Assembly (NCBI GenBank): GCA_034432555.1
Contig: DAOUBW010000016.1
Location: 1-64,000 of the forward strand
Direction: 5' to 3'
From: CP2-2F sp034432555
GTDB lineage: Bacteria; Chloroflexota; Anaerolineae; Aggregatilineales; UBA2796
Length of the DNA: 64,000 nt
How positions within the stretch are numbered: the first letter of the stretch is position 1; each line of letters opens with the position of its first letter. Positions 32,274 to 40,550 of this stretch are shown piece by piece. Both the position numbers and the translations under genes were made by a program. Below the pieces are notes generated by a model. It saw nothing but the letters and a program-made list of their open reading frames with translations. It was not told where the DNA came from and made no database searches.

Positions 32274-33749
32274 TCACAGGGCGGCGATTGCCCGCGTAAG
32301 GCGCAACAGCACTTTTTCCCGCCCGATGATCTCCATCACCTCAAAGAGCGGTGGCGAGACAGTCTGTCCCGTCACCGCGGCACGGATCGGGTTGAAAAAC
32401 TGCCCCGTCTTAATGCCAAGCTGCTCCGCGCCGCCGCGCAAGGCTGCCTCTTGGGTTGGCACGGCGAAATCGGGCAGGGCTGCCAGCGAGTCATGTGCCA
32501 GTTGGAGGACGGCGCGTGTCGTCTCCGCCGTCAAGCCCTTTGGGATAAGCACGCTAGGCGCGGGCGTTGGCACGTCTTCACGGAACAGGAAGCCCGCCAT
32601 CTCCACCGCTTCGGTCAGCAGCTTCATGCGTTCTTTCACCAACGGCGCAACCTTCAACAGCACATCGAGGTTCACCACCAGCCCTGCTGCCTCAAAGAAA
32701 GGCTGTAAGCGGCGCGCCAAGTCCTCATCGGTCAAGGTGCGAATCCATTCGCTGTTCAGCCACTTTAGCTTCACTACATCGAACTTGGTGCCAGTTTGCG
32801 TCACCCGTGTAATGTCGAAAATCTCGGCTGCCTGCTCTTTGGTGAACAGCTGAATTTCCTCACCCTTATCATCCAGTTTGCCGTAATTCCAGCCGACGTT
32901 GCACAAGAAGTTGGTGACTGCCTCTGGCAAATAGCCGCCTGTGATGAAGTAGGAAATGGCTGCCTCTGGGTGTTTGCGCTTGCTGATCTTGCCGCCGCTT
33001 GGGTGCAAGATGACCGGCACATGGCAGAAGTGCGGCATGTGCCAGCCAAACGCCTGATAGAGGATAACATGCAGCGGCGTGCTGGGAATCCATTCTTCGG
33101 CGCGGATGACGTGCGAAATCGCCATCAGGTGATCATCCACCATATGCGCCAAGTGGTAGGTTGGGAAGCCATCCGCCTTGAGCAGCACGGCATCTTGCAG
33201 TGTCTCGTTCTTCACGCGGATTGTGCCGCGCACCATGTCCTCAAAGATGGTCTCCTCGTCCAGCGGCACCTTCAGGCGGATCACATAGGGCTTGCCTTCG
33301 GCGTCTAGGCGCGCCCAATCCTCAGGCGTTAGCTGGCGCGCACGGCGATCATAGCCGGGCGGTAGTCCGTTCGCCTTGCGTGCCGCGCTGATCAGCTCTA
33401 GTTCTTCTGGTGTCTCGTAGGCGCGGTATGCCTTGCCCTGATCTACCAGCCAGCCCGCCCACTGCTGATAGTGCGCTAAGCGCTGGCTTTGGATGTAAGG
33501 TCCGTAGTCACCGCCAATATCAGGTCCTTCGTCCCACAGCAAGCCCGCCCAACGCAGCCCATCCATAATGCCATTGAGTGACTGATCTTGGGTGCGCTTC
33601 TGGTCGGTATCTTCAATCCGCAAGATGAATTTGCCGCCATGCCGACGGGCGAACAACCAGTTAAATTGTGCCGTCCGCACGCCGCCAATATGCAGATCAC
33701 CAGTGGGACTAGGCGCAAAACGGACACGCACAGGACGCGACTCGCTCAA
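32274..33749 (-). CDS. gltX: Glutamyl-tRNA synthetase
   Basis: 491 residues, class Ib aminoacyl-tRNA synthetase charging tRNA-Glu (and possibly tRNA-Gln in organisms with GatCAB). The HIGH-type motif is APSPTGDLHIGGVRTA near the N-terminus and the KMSKS-type motif is GGKISKRKHPEA. RIEDTDQKRT supports the assignment. The start is TTG 33749, preceded by AAGGAG seven bases upstream. It is flanked on both sides by copies of the palindromic repeat. No unusual features in the protein. Confidence 0.96.
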   Translation of the reverse strand: MSESRPVRVRFAPSPTGDLHIGGVRTAQFNWLFARRHGGKFILRIEDTDQKRTQDQSLNGIMDGLRWAGLLWDEGPDIGGDYGPYIQSQRLAHYQQWAGWLVDQGKAYRAYETPEELELISAARKANGLPPGYDRRARQLTPEDWARLDAEGKPYVIRLKVPLDEETIFEDMVRGTIRVKNETLQDAVLLKADGFPTYHLAHMVDDHLMAISHVIRAEEWIPSTPLHVILYQAFGWHMPHFCHVPVILHPSGGKISKRKHPEAAISYFITGGYLPEAVTNFLCNVGWNYGKLDDKGEEIQLFTKEQAAEIFDITRVTQTGTKFDVVKLKWLNSEWIRTLTDEDLARRLQPFFEAAGLVVNLDVLLKVAPLVKERMKLLTEAVEMAGFLFREDVPTPAPSVLIPKGLTAETTRAVLQLAHDSLAALPDFAVPTQEAALRGGAEQLGIKTGQFFNPIRAAVTGQTVSPPLFEVMEIIGREKVLLRLTRAIAAL

Positions 33750-33819
33750 GGGGACACTCCTTCATGTGCAACGCTATGGGCTGCATTATAGGAGACAAGG
33801 CACATTTCGACAAGGCGCA

Positions 33820-33893
33820 CGCGAGGAAGAACCCCTATCCCTAGCCCTTTCCCCGCCCGCAGGGAAAGGGGATCGGAGGGTGAGGTAAAGGCT
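33820..33893. repeat. MITE-like palindromic repeat, copy B (internally deleted)
   Basis: GAGGAAGAACCCCTATCCC at 33822 onward, then the CCCTTTCCCC/GGGAAAGGGG palindrome, then directly AGGGTGAGGTAAAG. The middle palindrome of copies A and C is missing. The adjoining 55 bases (33894-33948) resemble the sequence next to copy C, including CACACA-GTTTT and GATCTT-ACCACT blocks. Confidence 0.75.
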
Positions 33894-33948
33894 ATCGGTG
33901 TGCTTCACACAGTTTTGGCAACCCATAGCCACGATCTTGACCACTTCC

Positions 33949-34876
33949 CTACTCAGCCGCCACAGGCAAGAACGCCAACGGCAAGGTTTCAGGGGCGGGT
34001 TGTGGTTCGACCTTCTGGCGGCGCTTTTGCTGTTTGGTCAGTTGCAGCGGAAAGATATGGGCAGCATCGCAATCGCGGATGCTTTGAATCTTGCCCAAAA
34101 AGAGTGAGACGGGATAGCCTTCATAGCGCGTGGGCTTGGTCTGCGCCAATTTCTCTAGGGCAACCTGATGATAGGTTGAGTCGAGTTCGATGCCGATGTA
34201 GTGGCGGCTGAGGCGCTTGGCAGCGATTGCTGTTGTGCCTGTGCCTAGAAAGGGATCAAGCACGAGATCGCCTTCGTCGGTCGTCATCAGGATCAACCGT
34301 TCGAGCAGGTGTATGGGCAGTTGGCAGGGATGCGGATCGCGGCGTTTGTTGTGGCGAATGCGGTGAATATCCGTCCACACATCACTCACCAACATGCCGA
34401 AGGGATGCCTTTGATCTTGTTTGCCGCCATAGTCTTTTAAGAAGGCGCCACATTCACGGCAGGTCTTGTGCGGTGCGCGCACCTCAAAGAACTTGGTGCC
34501 TTTCGCCTGCTTGCTATAGAACAAAATGCCATAATGGGCAGGCAAAAGCGTTTTGCCAACGGGCGCGCTCATGGCGTCCCACGCGATCCAATGGCGAAAA
34601 TGGGCAATTTCGTTCAGGATGTTCGCATAATAGGTGAGCCATTTAGGAATGTTGTGAACGAGGATGCTGCCGCTTGGTTTGGTCACGCGCACCAATTCGC
34701 AGCCACTGCTCACACCATGCCAAGTAATCATCCACAGCGCGCCGATCTTTGTAGGAAGTGTATTTCTTATCAAGGTTAAAGGGCGGGTCGGCAAAGCAGA
34801 CGTCTATGGTGTTATCGGGAATTTGGGCAAGCACATTTAGGCTATCGCCGTTGATCACTTGGTCAATCGGGAGCAT
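33949..34876 (-). pseudogene. DNA methyltransferase of an R-M system, frameshifted
   Basis: A beta-type N4-cytosine/N6-adenine DNA methyltransferase split across two frames. The first 59 codons from ATG 34876 carry motif IV in CFADPPFNLDKKY and end at YLAWCEQWL. The rest continues in another frame as ELVRVTKPSGSILVHNIPKW and includes the SAM-binding motif LDPFLGTGTTAIAAKRL and a CxxC pair (CRECG). A single-base indel at about 34699 would restore one continuous protein of about 308 residues. It is either a real inactivation, a recoding site or a sequencing error. It starts two bases after the restriction-enzyme gene, and base composition here is more AT-rich than the surroundings, suggesting horizontal acquisition. 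Confidence 0.85.
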
Positions 34877-34878
34877 GG

Positions 34879-35808
34879 TTAATCTGTAACCTCTGGTCTA
34901 GGGTGTCTAGTGAAGGCGGACTCTGGCAGATATTTACAGAAAATGCCTTCAAGCCGATCAAGGGTTTGTAGGTTGATGATGTAATCACATCCGTCGTAAA
35001 GTTTCCGCAGATCAGAACGACGCGCCAGCCAGCCAGCACCATCCACAAAATTTACTAGGACACGCTTTTTGCCATAGCGGATGTTATCTGTCTGTAACGC
35101 CGTATATATGGCGCTTTGTTCGTTGGCGCGTGTGGTTTGGCTGCTGGAAGTTGTTTCCATATAACTTGTCATGATCAAAACATGCGGATCCGTCAAAGAT
35201 GGCAGCGCATGATCAACCTCTTTACCAACAAGCGGTACTTGTCCTTTAGCAAAACCAACACCATAAAGGGCTTGCAGGCGCTCTAGTTCAGCACGGATGA
35301 TGCCTTCAATAGCAGCACCTTTCAGGTTAGTATATTCGCCTTGCAACTTTTTTCGCACCACACCACGCATTATATTCCTATCGCTAAGCAACTGCGCCCA
35401 ATTTTCGGGCAGTGCTAACTGATCAAGATGAAATGCAGCTATGTGCTGTCTTAATAATGGATCCTCACGCCCGTTTAGGAATAACTGAGCAATGCGCTCA
35501 GCAAATTCAGGCTCACGGTGCAGTTTTCGGCAAACTGTCTCAATGTTCCATTCGTTGCCAAAATCACCTTGTGCGAAACGTTCTGCCGAAAGCAAACGTA
35601 GCAATTTCTCTTGTGAAAGATTAGCGAATGCCAAGACAACGCCTAAGTAATCGCAATCCGCCGCTAGAAAGCGCGATAAATTTGCTAACGGTGTGCTGTT
35701 TGGCGCAAAATCTGCCATGCGCGCTTCCAACGCTGCAATCACAGCTAAGGGTGTGCAAGTTTGGATGAAAGTTTCCAGTGTAGGTTTTGGCAAACAGCGC
35801 ACGATCAT
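34879..35808 (-). CDS. Probable type II restriction endonuclease
   Basis: 309 residues from ATG 35808 (AGGTG ribosome site). Assignment rests on context (two bases upstream of a modification methyltransferase, same strand) and on a plausible PD-(D/E)xK-like core. LKGAAIEGIIRAELERLQ is followed by GKEVDHALPSLTDPHVLIMTSYMETTSS, where an Asp and a Glu sit at strand ends. VDGAGWLARRSDLRKLYDGCDYI near the C-terminus is also typical of type II enzymes. I cannot name the specificity. The coding region is visibly less GC-rich than its neighbours. With the methyltransferase frameshifted, an active enzyme would be toxic, so one of the two observations needs explaining. Confidence 0.75.
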   Translation of the reverse strand: MIVRCLPKPTLETFIQTCTPLAVIAALEARMADFAPNSTPLANLSRFLAADCDYLGVVLAFANLSQEKLLRLLSAERFAQGDFGNEWNIETVCRKLHREPEFAERIAQLFLNGREDPLLRQHIAAFHLDQLALPENWAQLLSDRNIMRGVVRKKLQGEYTNLKGAAIEGIIRAELERLQALYGVGFAKGQVPLVGKEVDHALPSLTDPHVLIMTSYMETTSSSQTTRANEQSAIYTALQTDNIRYGKKRVLVNFVDGAGWLARRSDLRKLYDGCDYIINLQTLDRLEGIFCKYLPESAFTRHPRPEVTD

Positions 35809-35823
35809 TGAACACCTGTTTTG

Positions 35824-35832
35824 ATTATAGCA
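35824..35832 (-). promoter_or_regulatory. Extended -10 promoter of the R-M operon
   Basis: On the minus strand TGC followed by TATAAT (35829-35824). Transcription would start near 35817, leaving a leader of about nine bases that consists mostly of the AGGTG ribosome site. Confidence 0.6.
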
Positions 35833-35887
35833 TAGCATTCTAATCTAACTTGCCCCCCAAAACGCAATACGCGTTCACATCACCGCA

Positions 35888-35916
35888 TTCGCGCAAAAGC
35901 AAAAAGACCCTATAAT
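35888..35916 (+). promoter_or_regulatory. Promoter of the Thr/Pro-linker protein gene
   Basis: Perfect TATAAT at 35911-35916 with a weak TTCGCG 17 bases upstream. The leader to ATG 36028 is about 105 bases. Confidence 0.5.
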
Positions 35917-36027
35917 GTGAGAAAGCCGCTTCAAAAACGGATATTAGGGTAAGGATCGCTGTGCTTTTCCCTGATCAGCGCTTGAAAGGCTTTGTCTTTT
36001 GCCGAATAGCACCGAAAGCGCAGGCTC

Positions 36028-37164
36028 ATGCGATTGATCCGCCCACTGACTTCACGCGCTCGGCAGTGCCTTACCGCCTTCAAAATTGCCCTGCCGTGCA
36101 GCCTTGCCCTCCTGATCTTCAGTTTAGGGCAGCCCATCGCTGCCGATGCCCAGACCACCACCGCCACATCGACGCGCACCCTTCAATGGAACTTCACGCC
36201 CTCCAAGATGCCCAGCGCACCCACACCCACGCGCACGCCAACGCCTAGCCGCACCTTCACACCAACTGCTACGCGCACGCCCTCCCGCACGCCAACCCTT
36301 GCCCTCAACATTGAGACAGTGGTTGCCCAAACGCTCAGCGCGCTGCAAACTGCCTCACGCACACCCATCCCCACGCGCACCCGCCCACCGACCACCACAC
36401 CCATCCCAACCTTTACGCGCACGCCGACTGTCAGCCGCACGCCAAGCCCAACGCTCACCCGCACGCCACGCTTCACCGCAACGCCCGATCTCGGTGCAAC
36501 CGCCGAAGTGCTGATCAGCGCCTCCGAGACGGCGCAGGTGATCGCCTCGTATACCAAAACGCCAACGCGCACACCAAGCGCGACGCCCACCGCCACACCG
36601 ACGCCTACCCAAACCAACACGCCTATTGCAACTGCGATCTCCAGCGCCATCCGCGAGATCGTGGCAAGCACAGGTGCCGTGCAGCGCTTAATCGTGCGTG
36701 CCGGCGAACTGCCCCACACCCGCAGCGCATCCGCCGTGATTGGCTACAGCGGCACGCCTTTTGATAATTTCATTGTGCAAGCACGTTTTTTCAACAGCTA
36801 TGATGCCCTTGAAGGCGATTTTGACTATGGCTTCCGTTTTTTCACTGAAGATGATGAGTATGAGCTGACGGTTATCTCAGATGGCACTTGGGAGCTTTAC
36901 CTGAACTTTGAGGGCAGCGCCAATGGCAGGATCAATAACTTGAATCTGCGGCGCGGGCAGGATAATCTGCTCTACCTAATCGTGGCAAACAACACTGCCT
37001 TCTTGTTCGTCAACGACTTGTTGACGGCTGAGATTCCGCTGCGTCCACAGGGTGGATTTTTCGGCATCTATGCGCTGACTGCCACTTTTGGCAACACAAC
37101 CTTTGTGGGTGCCGTCACCCGTCTGGAAGATTTCATCGTGTGGGAAGTGCCTGCACCGCGCTAG
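36028..37164 (+). CDS. Secreted protein with Thr/Pro-rich linker and LamG/DUF1080-like domain
   Basis: 378 residues. A signal peptide is evident (basic start MRLIRPLTSRARQ, hydrophobic core, cleavage near AADAQ at about residue 42). Residues about 45-195 are dominated by TRTPT/SRTPT-type repeats, a flexible linker likely to be O-glycosylated and wall-spanning. After a short interruption, residues about 225-378 form a beta-sandwich (DNFIVQARFFN; DDEYELTVISDG; RINNLNLRRGQDNLLYLIV) of the concanavalin/LamG or DUF1080 type, often carbohydrate-binding. Probably a surface-exposed binding protein. The DNA of the linker is itself a degenerate repeat. Confidence 0.8.
   Translation: MRLIRPLTSRARQCLTAFKIALPCSLALLIFSLGQPIAADAQTTTATSTRTLQWNFTPSKMPSAPTPTRTPTPSRTFTPTATRTPSRTPTLALNIETVVAQTLSALQTASRTPIPTRTRPPTTTPIPTFTRTPTVSRTPSPTLTRTPRFTATPDLGATAEVLISASETAQVIASYTKTPTRTPSATPTATPTPTQTNTPIATAISSAIREIVASTGAVQRLIVRAGELPHTRSASAVIGYSGTPFDNFIVQARFFNSYDALEGDFDYGFRFFTEDDEYELTVISDGTWELYLNFEGSANGRINNLNLRRGQDNLLYLIVANNTAFLFVNDLLTAEIPLRPQGGFFGIYALTATFGNTTFVGAVTRLEDFIVWEVPAPR
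36200..36640 (+). repeat. Degenerate ACGCGCACGCC-type tandem repeat coding for the Thr/Pro linker
   Basis: Short units encoding T-R-T-P with Pro/Ser/Thr variation recur across this stretch inside the gene at 36028. The opposite strand therefore has a long spurious frame of VGVRVGV type. Unit number can be expected to vary between strains. Confidence 0.8.
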
Positions 37165-37186
37165 GCATAATCACTTGGGAGAAGCG

Positions 37187-37209
37187 GGGCAGGTGTTTAG
37201 CCTGCCCTT
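37187..37209 (+). terminator. Hairpin after the linker-protein gene
   Basis: GGGCAGG (37187-37193) and CCTGCCC (37201-37207) around a 7-base loop, followed by only two Ts. It lies 23 bases after the stop. Confidence 0.55.
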
Positions 37210-37289
37210 GCGTGTGAAGCCAGTCCGCGCCTGAAGCAAACGCGGTTAACGTCCACAACCGACTGTGTATCCGCCCTGTGTGCAAGAGG

Positions 37290-37718
37290 CTAGGTCGGTT
37301 CGGTTAGGTTTTGCACGAACATATCCCAATCCACCCCTTCAGTAACGCCCGCCTTCAGGCTCTCAAGGTGCGCCAATGCTTCGGATAGGCTCGAATAAAC
37401 ATCATCTTCACGCTTAGACTCAGCGGAAAAACGGGCAAAAATGCTCACATAGATCGTTGTCGTAAAGTTCTCGGTGAAGGCAGTGCCGCCGCCAAAATTT
37501 GGGTGGAAGGTGAGCTTGCCAAGCTGTTGCAAAATCCGCACGTTGGTAATTTTGCCATACCGCAAATCCGAGACAATATAAAGTGGTTGCGTGGCAGTGT
37601 CAAAGCGGTGGCGCAGATCATTGATGTATTCGCTTTCAGGGTGGTGATTGGGTTGGGCGTGGGCAACCCACCGAATGTAGAGCAGCTGCTTAGTCAATTG
37701 ACGAATCTCATAGAACAT
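37290..37718 (-). CDS. STAS/SpoIIAA-like small protein, function unknown
   Basis: 142 residues. The start at ATG 37718 is set by a near-perfect TTAGGAGGTG ribosome site. The layout MFYEIRQLTKQLLYIRW, then PLYIVSDLRYGKI, LGKLTFHPNFGG, TTIYVSIFARFS and VYSSLSEALAHLESL is the alternating strand-helix order of SpoIIAA/STAS-like proteins. Chloroflexota have many of these. It could be a ligand sensor or anti-anti-sigma-like adaptor; I am not sure of the family. It is divergently transcribed from the kinase/response-regulator fusion at 37994, with which it may be functionally linked. Confidence 0.7.
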   Translation of the reverse strand: MFYEIRQLTKQLLYIRWVAHAQPNHHPESEYINDLRHRFDTATQPLYIVSDLRYGKITNVRILQQLGKLTFHPNFGGGTAFTENFTTTIYVSIFARFSAESKREDDVYSSLSEALAHLESLKAGVTEGVDWDMFVQNLTEPT

Positions 37719-37777
37719 GGTCACACCTCCTAACCATACATGCTCTATGGAGCCCTGTATAACCCAAAACCACATGC

Positions 37778-37806
37778 CTTGTAAATTGGTAGACTTACTA
37801 AGTCAA
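37778..37806 (-). promoter_or_regulatory. Promoter of the STAS-like gene
   Basis: On the minus strand TTGACT (37806-37801), a 17-base spacer, and TACAAG (37783-37778). The rest of the divergent gap to 37994 is AT-rich with an AAAAAT/ATTTTT inverted repeat near 37816-37834. Confidence 0.5.
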
Positions 37807-37993
37807 CCCATACAAAAATTCATGGATTTTTCATGGTTTGTATGCAGATGCCTGTGCAATTTGTCGGTAGGCAGAAACAACTTTTACGGCTAGACTATAA
37901 GTTAGCTTGCCGCGTGCGTTTTATATCTATGATAGATGTTTTTTCTCTGCACGCCATTACCATTGGAACGCTTGCATAGCGAGGCATTATTCT

Positions 37994-39505
37994 ATGGTCA
38001 GGATTGGGCAAAAACTTAATGATCGGTACTTGGTCGAGGAAATGATCGGCGAAGGGGCAACCTCTGCCGTGTACCGTGGCGCCGATTTGTTGCTTAAACG
38101 CGCTGTGGCGATCAAAATCCTGCATCCACACGTCCACGCCACCACACGGCAGCGCTTTGAGCAAGAAGCGCAAGCCTCTGCCAAGTTGAACCATCCCGGC
38201 ATCATGCTCATCTTTGACCGCGGACGTGATCGAGATGACTATTACCTTGTTGTTGAGTTAGTGCGCGGGCAGCCACTTTACGAATACATCCCCTGCAATC
38301 CTGAGGTCGCCGCTCAGCTCGGCAGCCAAATCTGCCTTGCCCTGGATTACGCGCACCGCGCCGGCATCATCCACCGTGATATTAAACCTGCTAATATCTA
38401 TGTGACGCATGAAAATACCATCAAAATCATGGATTTTGGCTTGGCAATCCCACTGGACGGCAGCCAAAAGCGCCTGACCGCCCACGGCTCGATCATCGGC
38501 ACGCCCGCTTATCTCTCGCCCGAACAGGCGCAGGGCAAACCGCTTGATCCGCGCACAGACCTGTACTCGCTCGGCATTGTCTTATACGAGATGCTGACAG
38601 GGCAACTGCCTTTCGATGCCGATGATATCACTTCTATTCTAATCCAGCAGGTGAATAAGATGCCCACGCCGCCAAGCAATTTGGTTGGCACGCTGCCACC
38701 TAGCCTAGAGGTGGTGATCTTAAAGGCGCTTGAAAAACAGCCCGACCGCCGCTTTGCGAATGCGCTCGAAATGGCAGCTGCCCTAAACGCCGCCCTGCAC
38801 ACACCAACCACGACTAGCCCAGTTGCCGCCACCGAGCTGCATGTCAAACCGCGCATCCGCGCTGTACTTGCCGATGATCATCCGAGCCTTCGCACGCCCT
38901 TGGCTGCCTACTTAGAGCTTTCGGGCGATATTGTGGTGGTGGCAGAGGCGAGCGACGGCGTAGAGGCAATTGAGATGTGCCGTGAGCATTTGCCAGATGT
39001 GTTGCTGCTAGACCTCAACATGCCCAACATGAGCGGCTTAGATGCCCTGCCGCAGATTAAGCACATCAGCCCGACCATTAAGGTGTTGGTGCTGACTGCA
39101 CGCGACGAAACACCCTACATCATGCGCGCCCTACGCAACGGCGCCAACGGCTACATCCTGAAAACTGCCACCGAAGAAGAAGTGGTCAACGCGGTGAAAG
39201 ATGTTTACGCCGGCACCACGGTGCTTGGGCAAGGCGTGGCAGAACGCATTGTGGAAGGCTTGCGCGGCATGAGCCAGCTCGATCCACTGAACGAGGAAGA
39301 ACATGCCGTGCTGCGCTGCATTGCCGCCGGCTATGAGGAAAATGATCAGATTGCCGAACGCCTGAACATTGATGAAGGCAGCGTGCCGCGCCTGCTCAAA
39401 AATACCATTGATAAGTTGGGCGTGAAAAATCGCTCTGAGGCGGCGCTGATGGCGCTGCGCGCTGGCTGGATCACGATGGAAGATATTCGCGGCATGACGG
39501 GCTGA
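37994..39505 (+). CDS. Ser/Thr protein kinase fused to a NarL-type response regulator
   Basis: 503 residues from ATG 37994. Residues about 8-265 are a Hanks-type kinase: Gly loop GEGATSAVYRG, Lys41 in VAIKIL, catalytic HRD with Asp129 in HRDIKPAN, DFG with Asp147, and activation/P+1 GTPAYLSPEQ. Residues about 292-410 are a receiver domain with phospho-acceptor Asp340 in LLLDLNMPNMSG. Residues about 430-495 are a LuxR/NarL helix-turn-helix (NDQIAERLNIDEGSVPRLLKNT), although EENDQ replaces the usual TNKEI start. No membrane segment, so it acts in the cytoplasm. The fusion suggests that kinase activity, aspartyl phosphorylation and DNA binding are combined in one molecule. Target genes unknown. 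Confidence 0.9.
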   Translation: MVRIGQKLNDRYLVEEMIGEGATSAVYRGADLLLKRAVAIKILHPHVHATTRQRFEQEAQASAKLNHPGIMLIFDRGRDRDDYYLVVELVRGQPLYEYIPCNPEVAAQLGSQICLALDYAHRAGIIHRDIKPANIYVTHENTIKIMDFGLAIPLDGSQKRLTAHGSIIGTPAYLSPEQAQGKPLDPRTDLYSLGIVLYEMLTGQLPFDADDITSILIQQVNKMPTPPSNLVGTLPPSLEVVILKALEKQPDRRFANALEMAAALNAALHTPTTTSPVAATELHVKPRIRAVLADDHPSLRTPLAAYLELSGDIVVVAEASDGVEAIEMCREHLPDVLLLDLNMPNMSGLDALPQIKHISPTIKVLVLTARDETPYIMRALRNGANGYILKTATEEEVVNAVKDVYAGTTVLGQGVAERIVEGLRGMSQLDPLNEEEHAVLRCIAAGYEENDQIAERLNIDEGSVPRLLKNTIDKLGVKNRSEAALMALRAGWITMEDIRGMTG

Positions 39506-39531
39506 TCGCACGCCAGAAAGCGCACGACACC

Positions 39532-40536
39532 ATGTATAATGTGCTGTTCCTGACCGACCGTGGCTTGCGCCATCAAGAGTCGGCACTGCGCGCTGCGCCG
39601 TCTGAACTCAAGGTGACGATGCTTCGTGCGCCTAGCTTTGAACAAGCTGCCTCAGCCCTTGCAGAGGCGCATTTCATCATCTCAGAGCGCAATCAGCCTG
39701 TCACTGCCGAGATGATCGCCGCTGCGCCGCACCTCAAGCTGATTGTACGGCTTGGCTCGCTCGCCTATGACATAGATCGGACGGCAGCGGCGGCGCGTGG
39801 CATTTCAGTGGTTGTGCAGCCAGTCGTCGGCACGCTCTACTGCGCTGAACACGCCCTGATGATGACGCTTGCGTGCCTGAAGCGGCTTGGGCGCTCGCTG
39901 CACGCGGCGCTTTATACGCCCGCGCCATTTTCGCCACAGCGCGGCGATGAAGATACTTTCTCGTTCAATTGGCTGAACTTCTCAGATGTTGGCTCGCTGC
40001 TTGGCAAGACGGTGAGCATCGTTGGCATGGGCGAAATTGGCGTGGAGCTAACACGGCTGCTCAAGCCGTTCCGCGTTAGCAGCATCCTCTACAACAAGCG
40101 CACGCCCTATCCGAGTGCCGTTGAGGCAGAACTCGGCGCGCAGTTTGCCACCCTTGAGGACTGCTTGCGCCGCGCCGATGTGCTAATCAGCCTGCTGCCT
40201 TACGCGCCGACGACGGACTATGCGCTTGGCGGTGGCTTAACTGCGGCAAAGCTGGCGTTGCTGCCACCGACGGCGTGCCTTATCCACTTAGGCAGCGGCA
40301 GTGTGGTGGACGAGACAGAAGTCTTACACATGCTGCAAACAGGTAGGCTGGCAGGCGCAGCCTTCGATACCTTCGAGTACGAGCCGCTGACGGATGAACA
40401 TCCCTTGGTGCTATATGCGCGTGATCCGCAGCGCAATTTGCTGCTGACGCCGCACACAGCCGCCGCTTCCGCGCCGAATAATCGCGCCGACGACTACGCT
40501 GCCATCATGGCATACCTTGCCGCAGCGCAACTGTGA
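39532..40536 (+). CDS. D-isomer-specific 2-hydroxyacid dehydrogenase family protein
   Basis: 334 residues. The NAD-binding Rossmann motif is VSIVGMGEIGVELTRLL near residues 158-174. The late region shows DVLISLLPYAPTTDYAL, ACLIHLGSGSVVDETE (where active enzymes have N-x-A/S-R-G) and LLLTPHTAAAS with the catalytic-type His. The usual Arg of the N-x-(A/S)-R-G motif appears replaced (HLGSGSV), so catalytic competence is uncertain. It follows the kinase-regulator fusion by 26 bases on the same strand. Substrate unknown. Confidence 0.8.
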   Translation: MYNVLFLTDRGLRHQESALRAAPSELKVTMLRAPSFEQAASALAEAHFIISERNQPVTAEMIAAAPHLKLIVRLGSLAYDIDRTAAAARGISVVVQPVVGTLYCAEHALMMTLACLKRLGRSLHAALYTPAPFSPQRGDEDTFSFNWLNFSDVGSLLGKTVSIVGMGEIGVELTRLLKPFRVSSILYNKRTPYPSAVEAELGAQFATLEDCLRRADVLISLLPYAPTTDYALGGGLTAAKLALLPPTACLIHLGSGSVVDETEVLHMLQTGRLAGAAFDTFEYEPLTDEHPLVLYARDPQRNLLLTPHTAAASAPNNRADDYAAIMAYLAAAQL

Positions 40537-40550
40537 TGACTGGACTGTCA

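Noticed and set aside
33592..33888. 98-codon plus-strand frame ending in PLSLALSPPAGKGD
   Set aside because: It is antisense to gltX and its end is translated from the palindromic repeat, a known source of spurious ORFs.
36200..36640. CRISPR-like array suggested by short repeated units
   Set aside because: The units are degenerate, lack unique spacers of constant length, and encode a continuous Thr/Pro linker.
36183..36719. 178-codon minus-strand frame rich in VGVRVGV
   Set aside because: It is the antisense shadow of the Thr/Pro repeat in the secreted protein gene.
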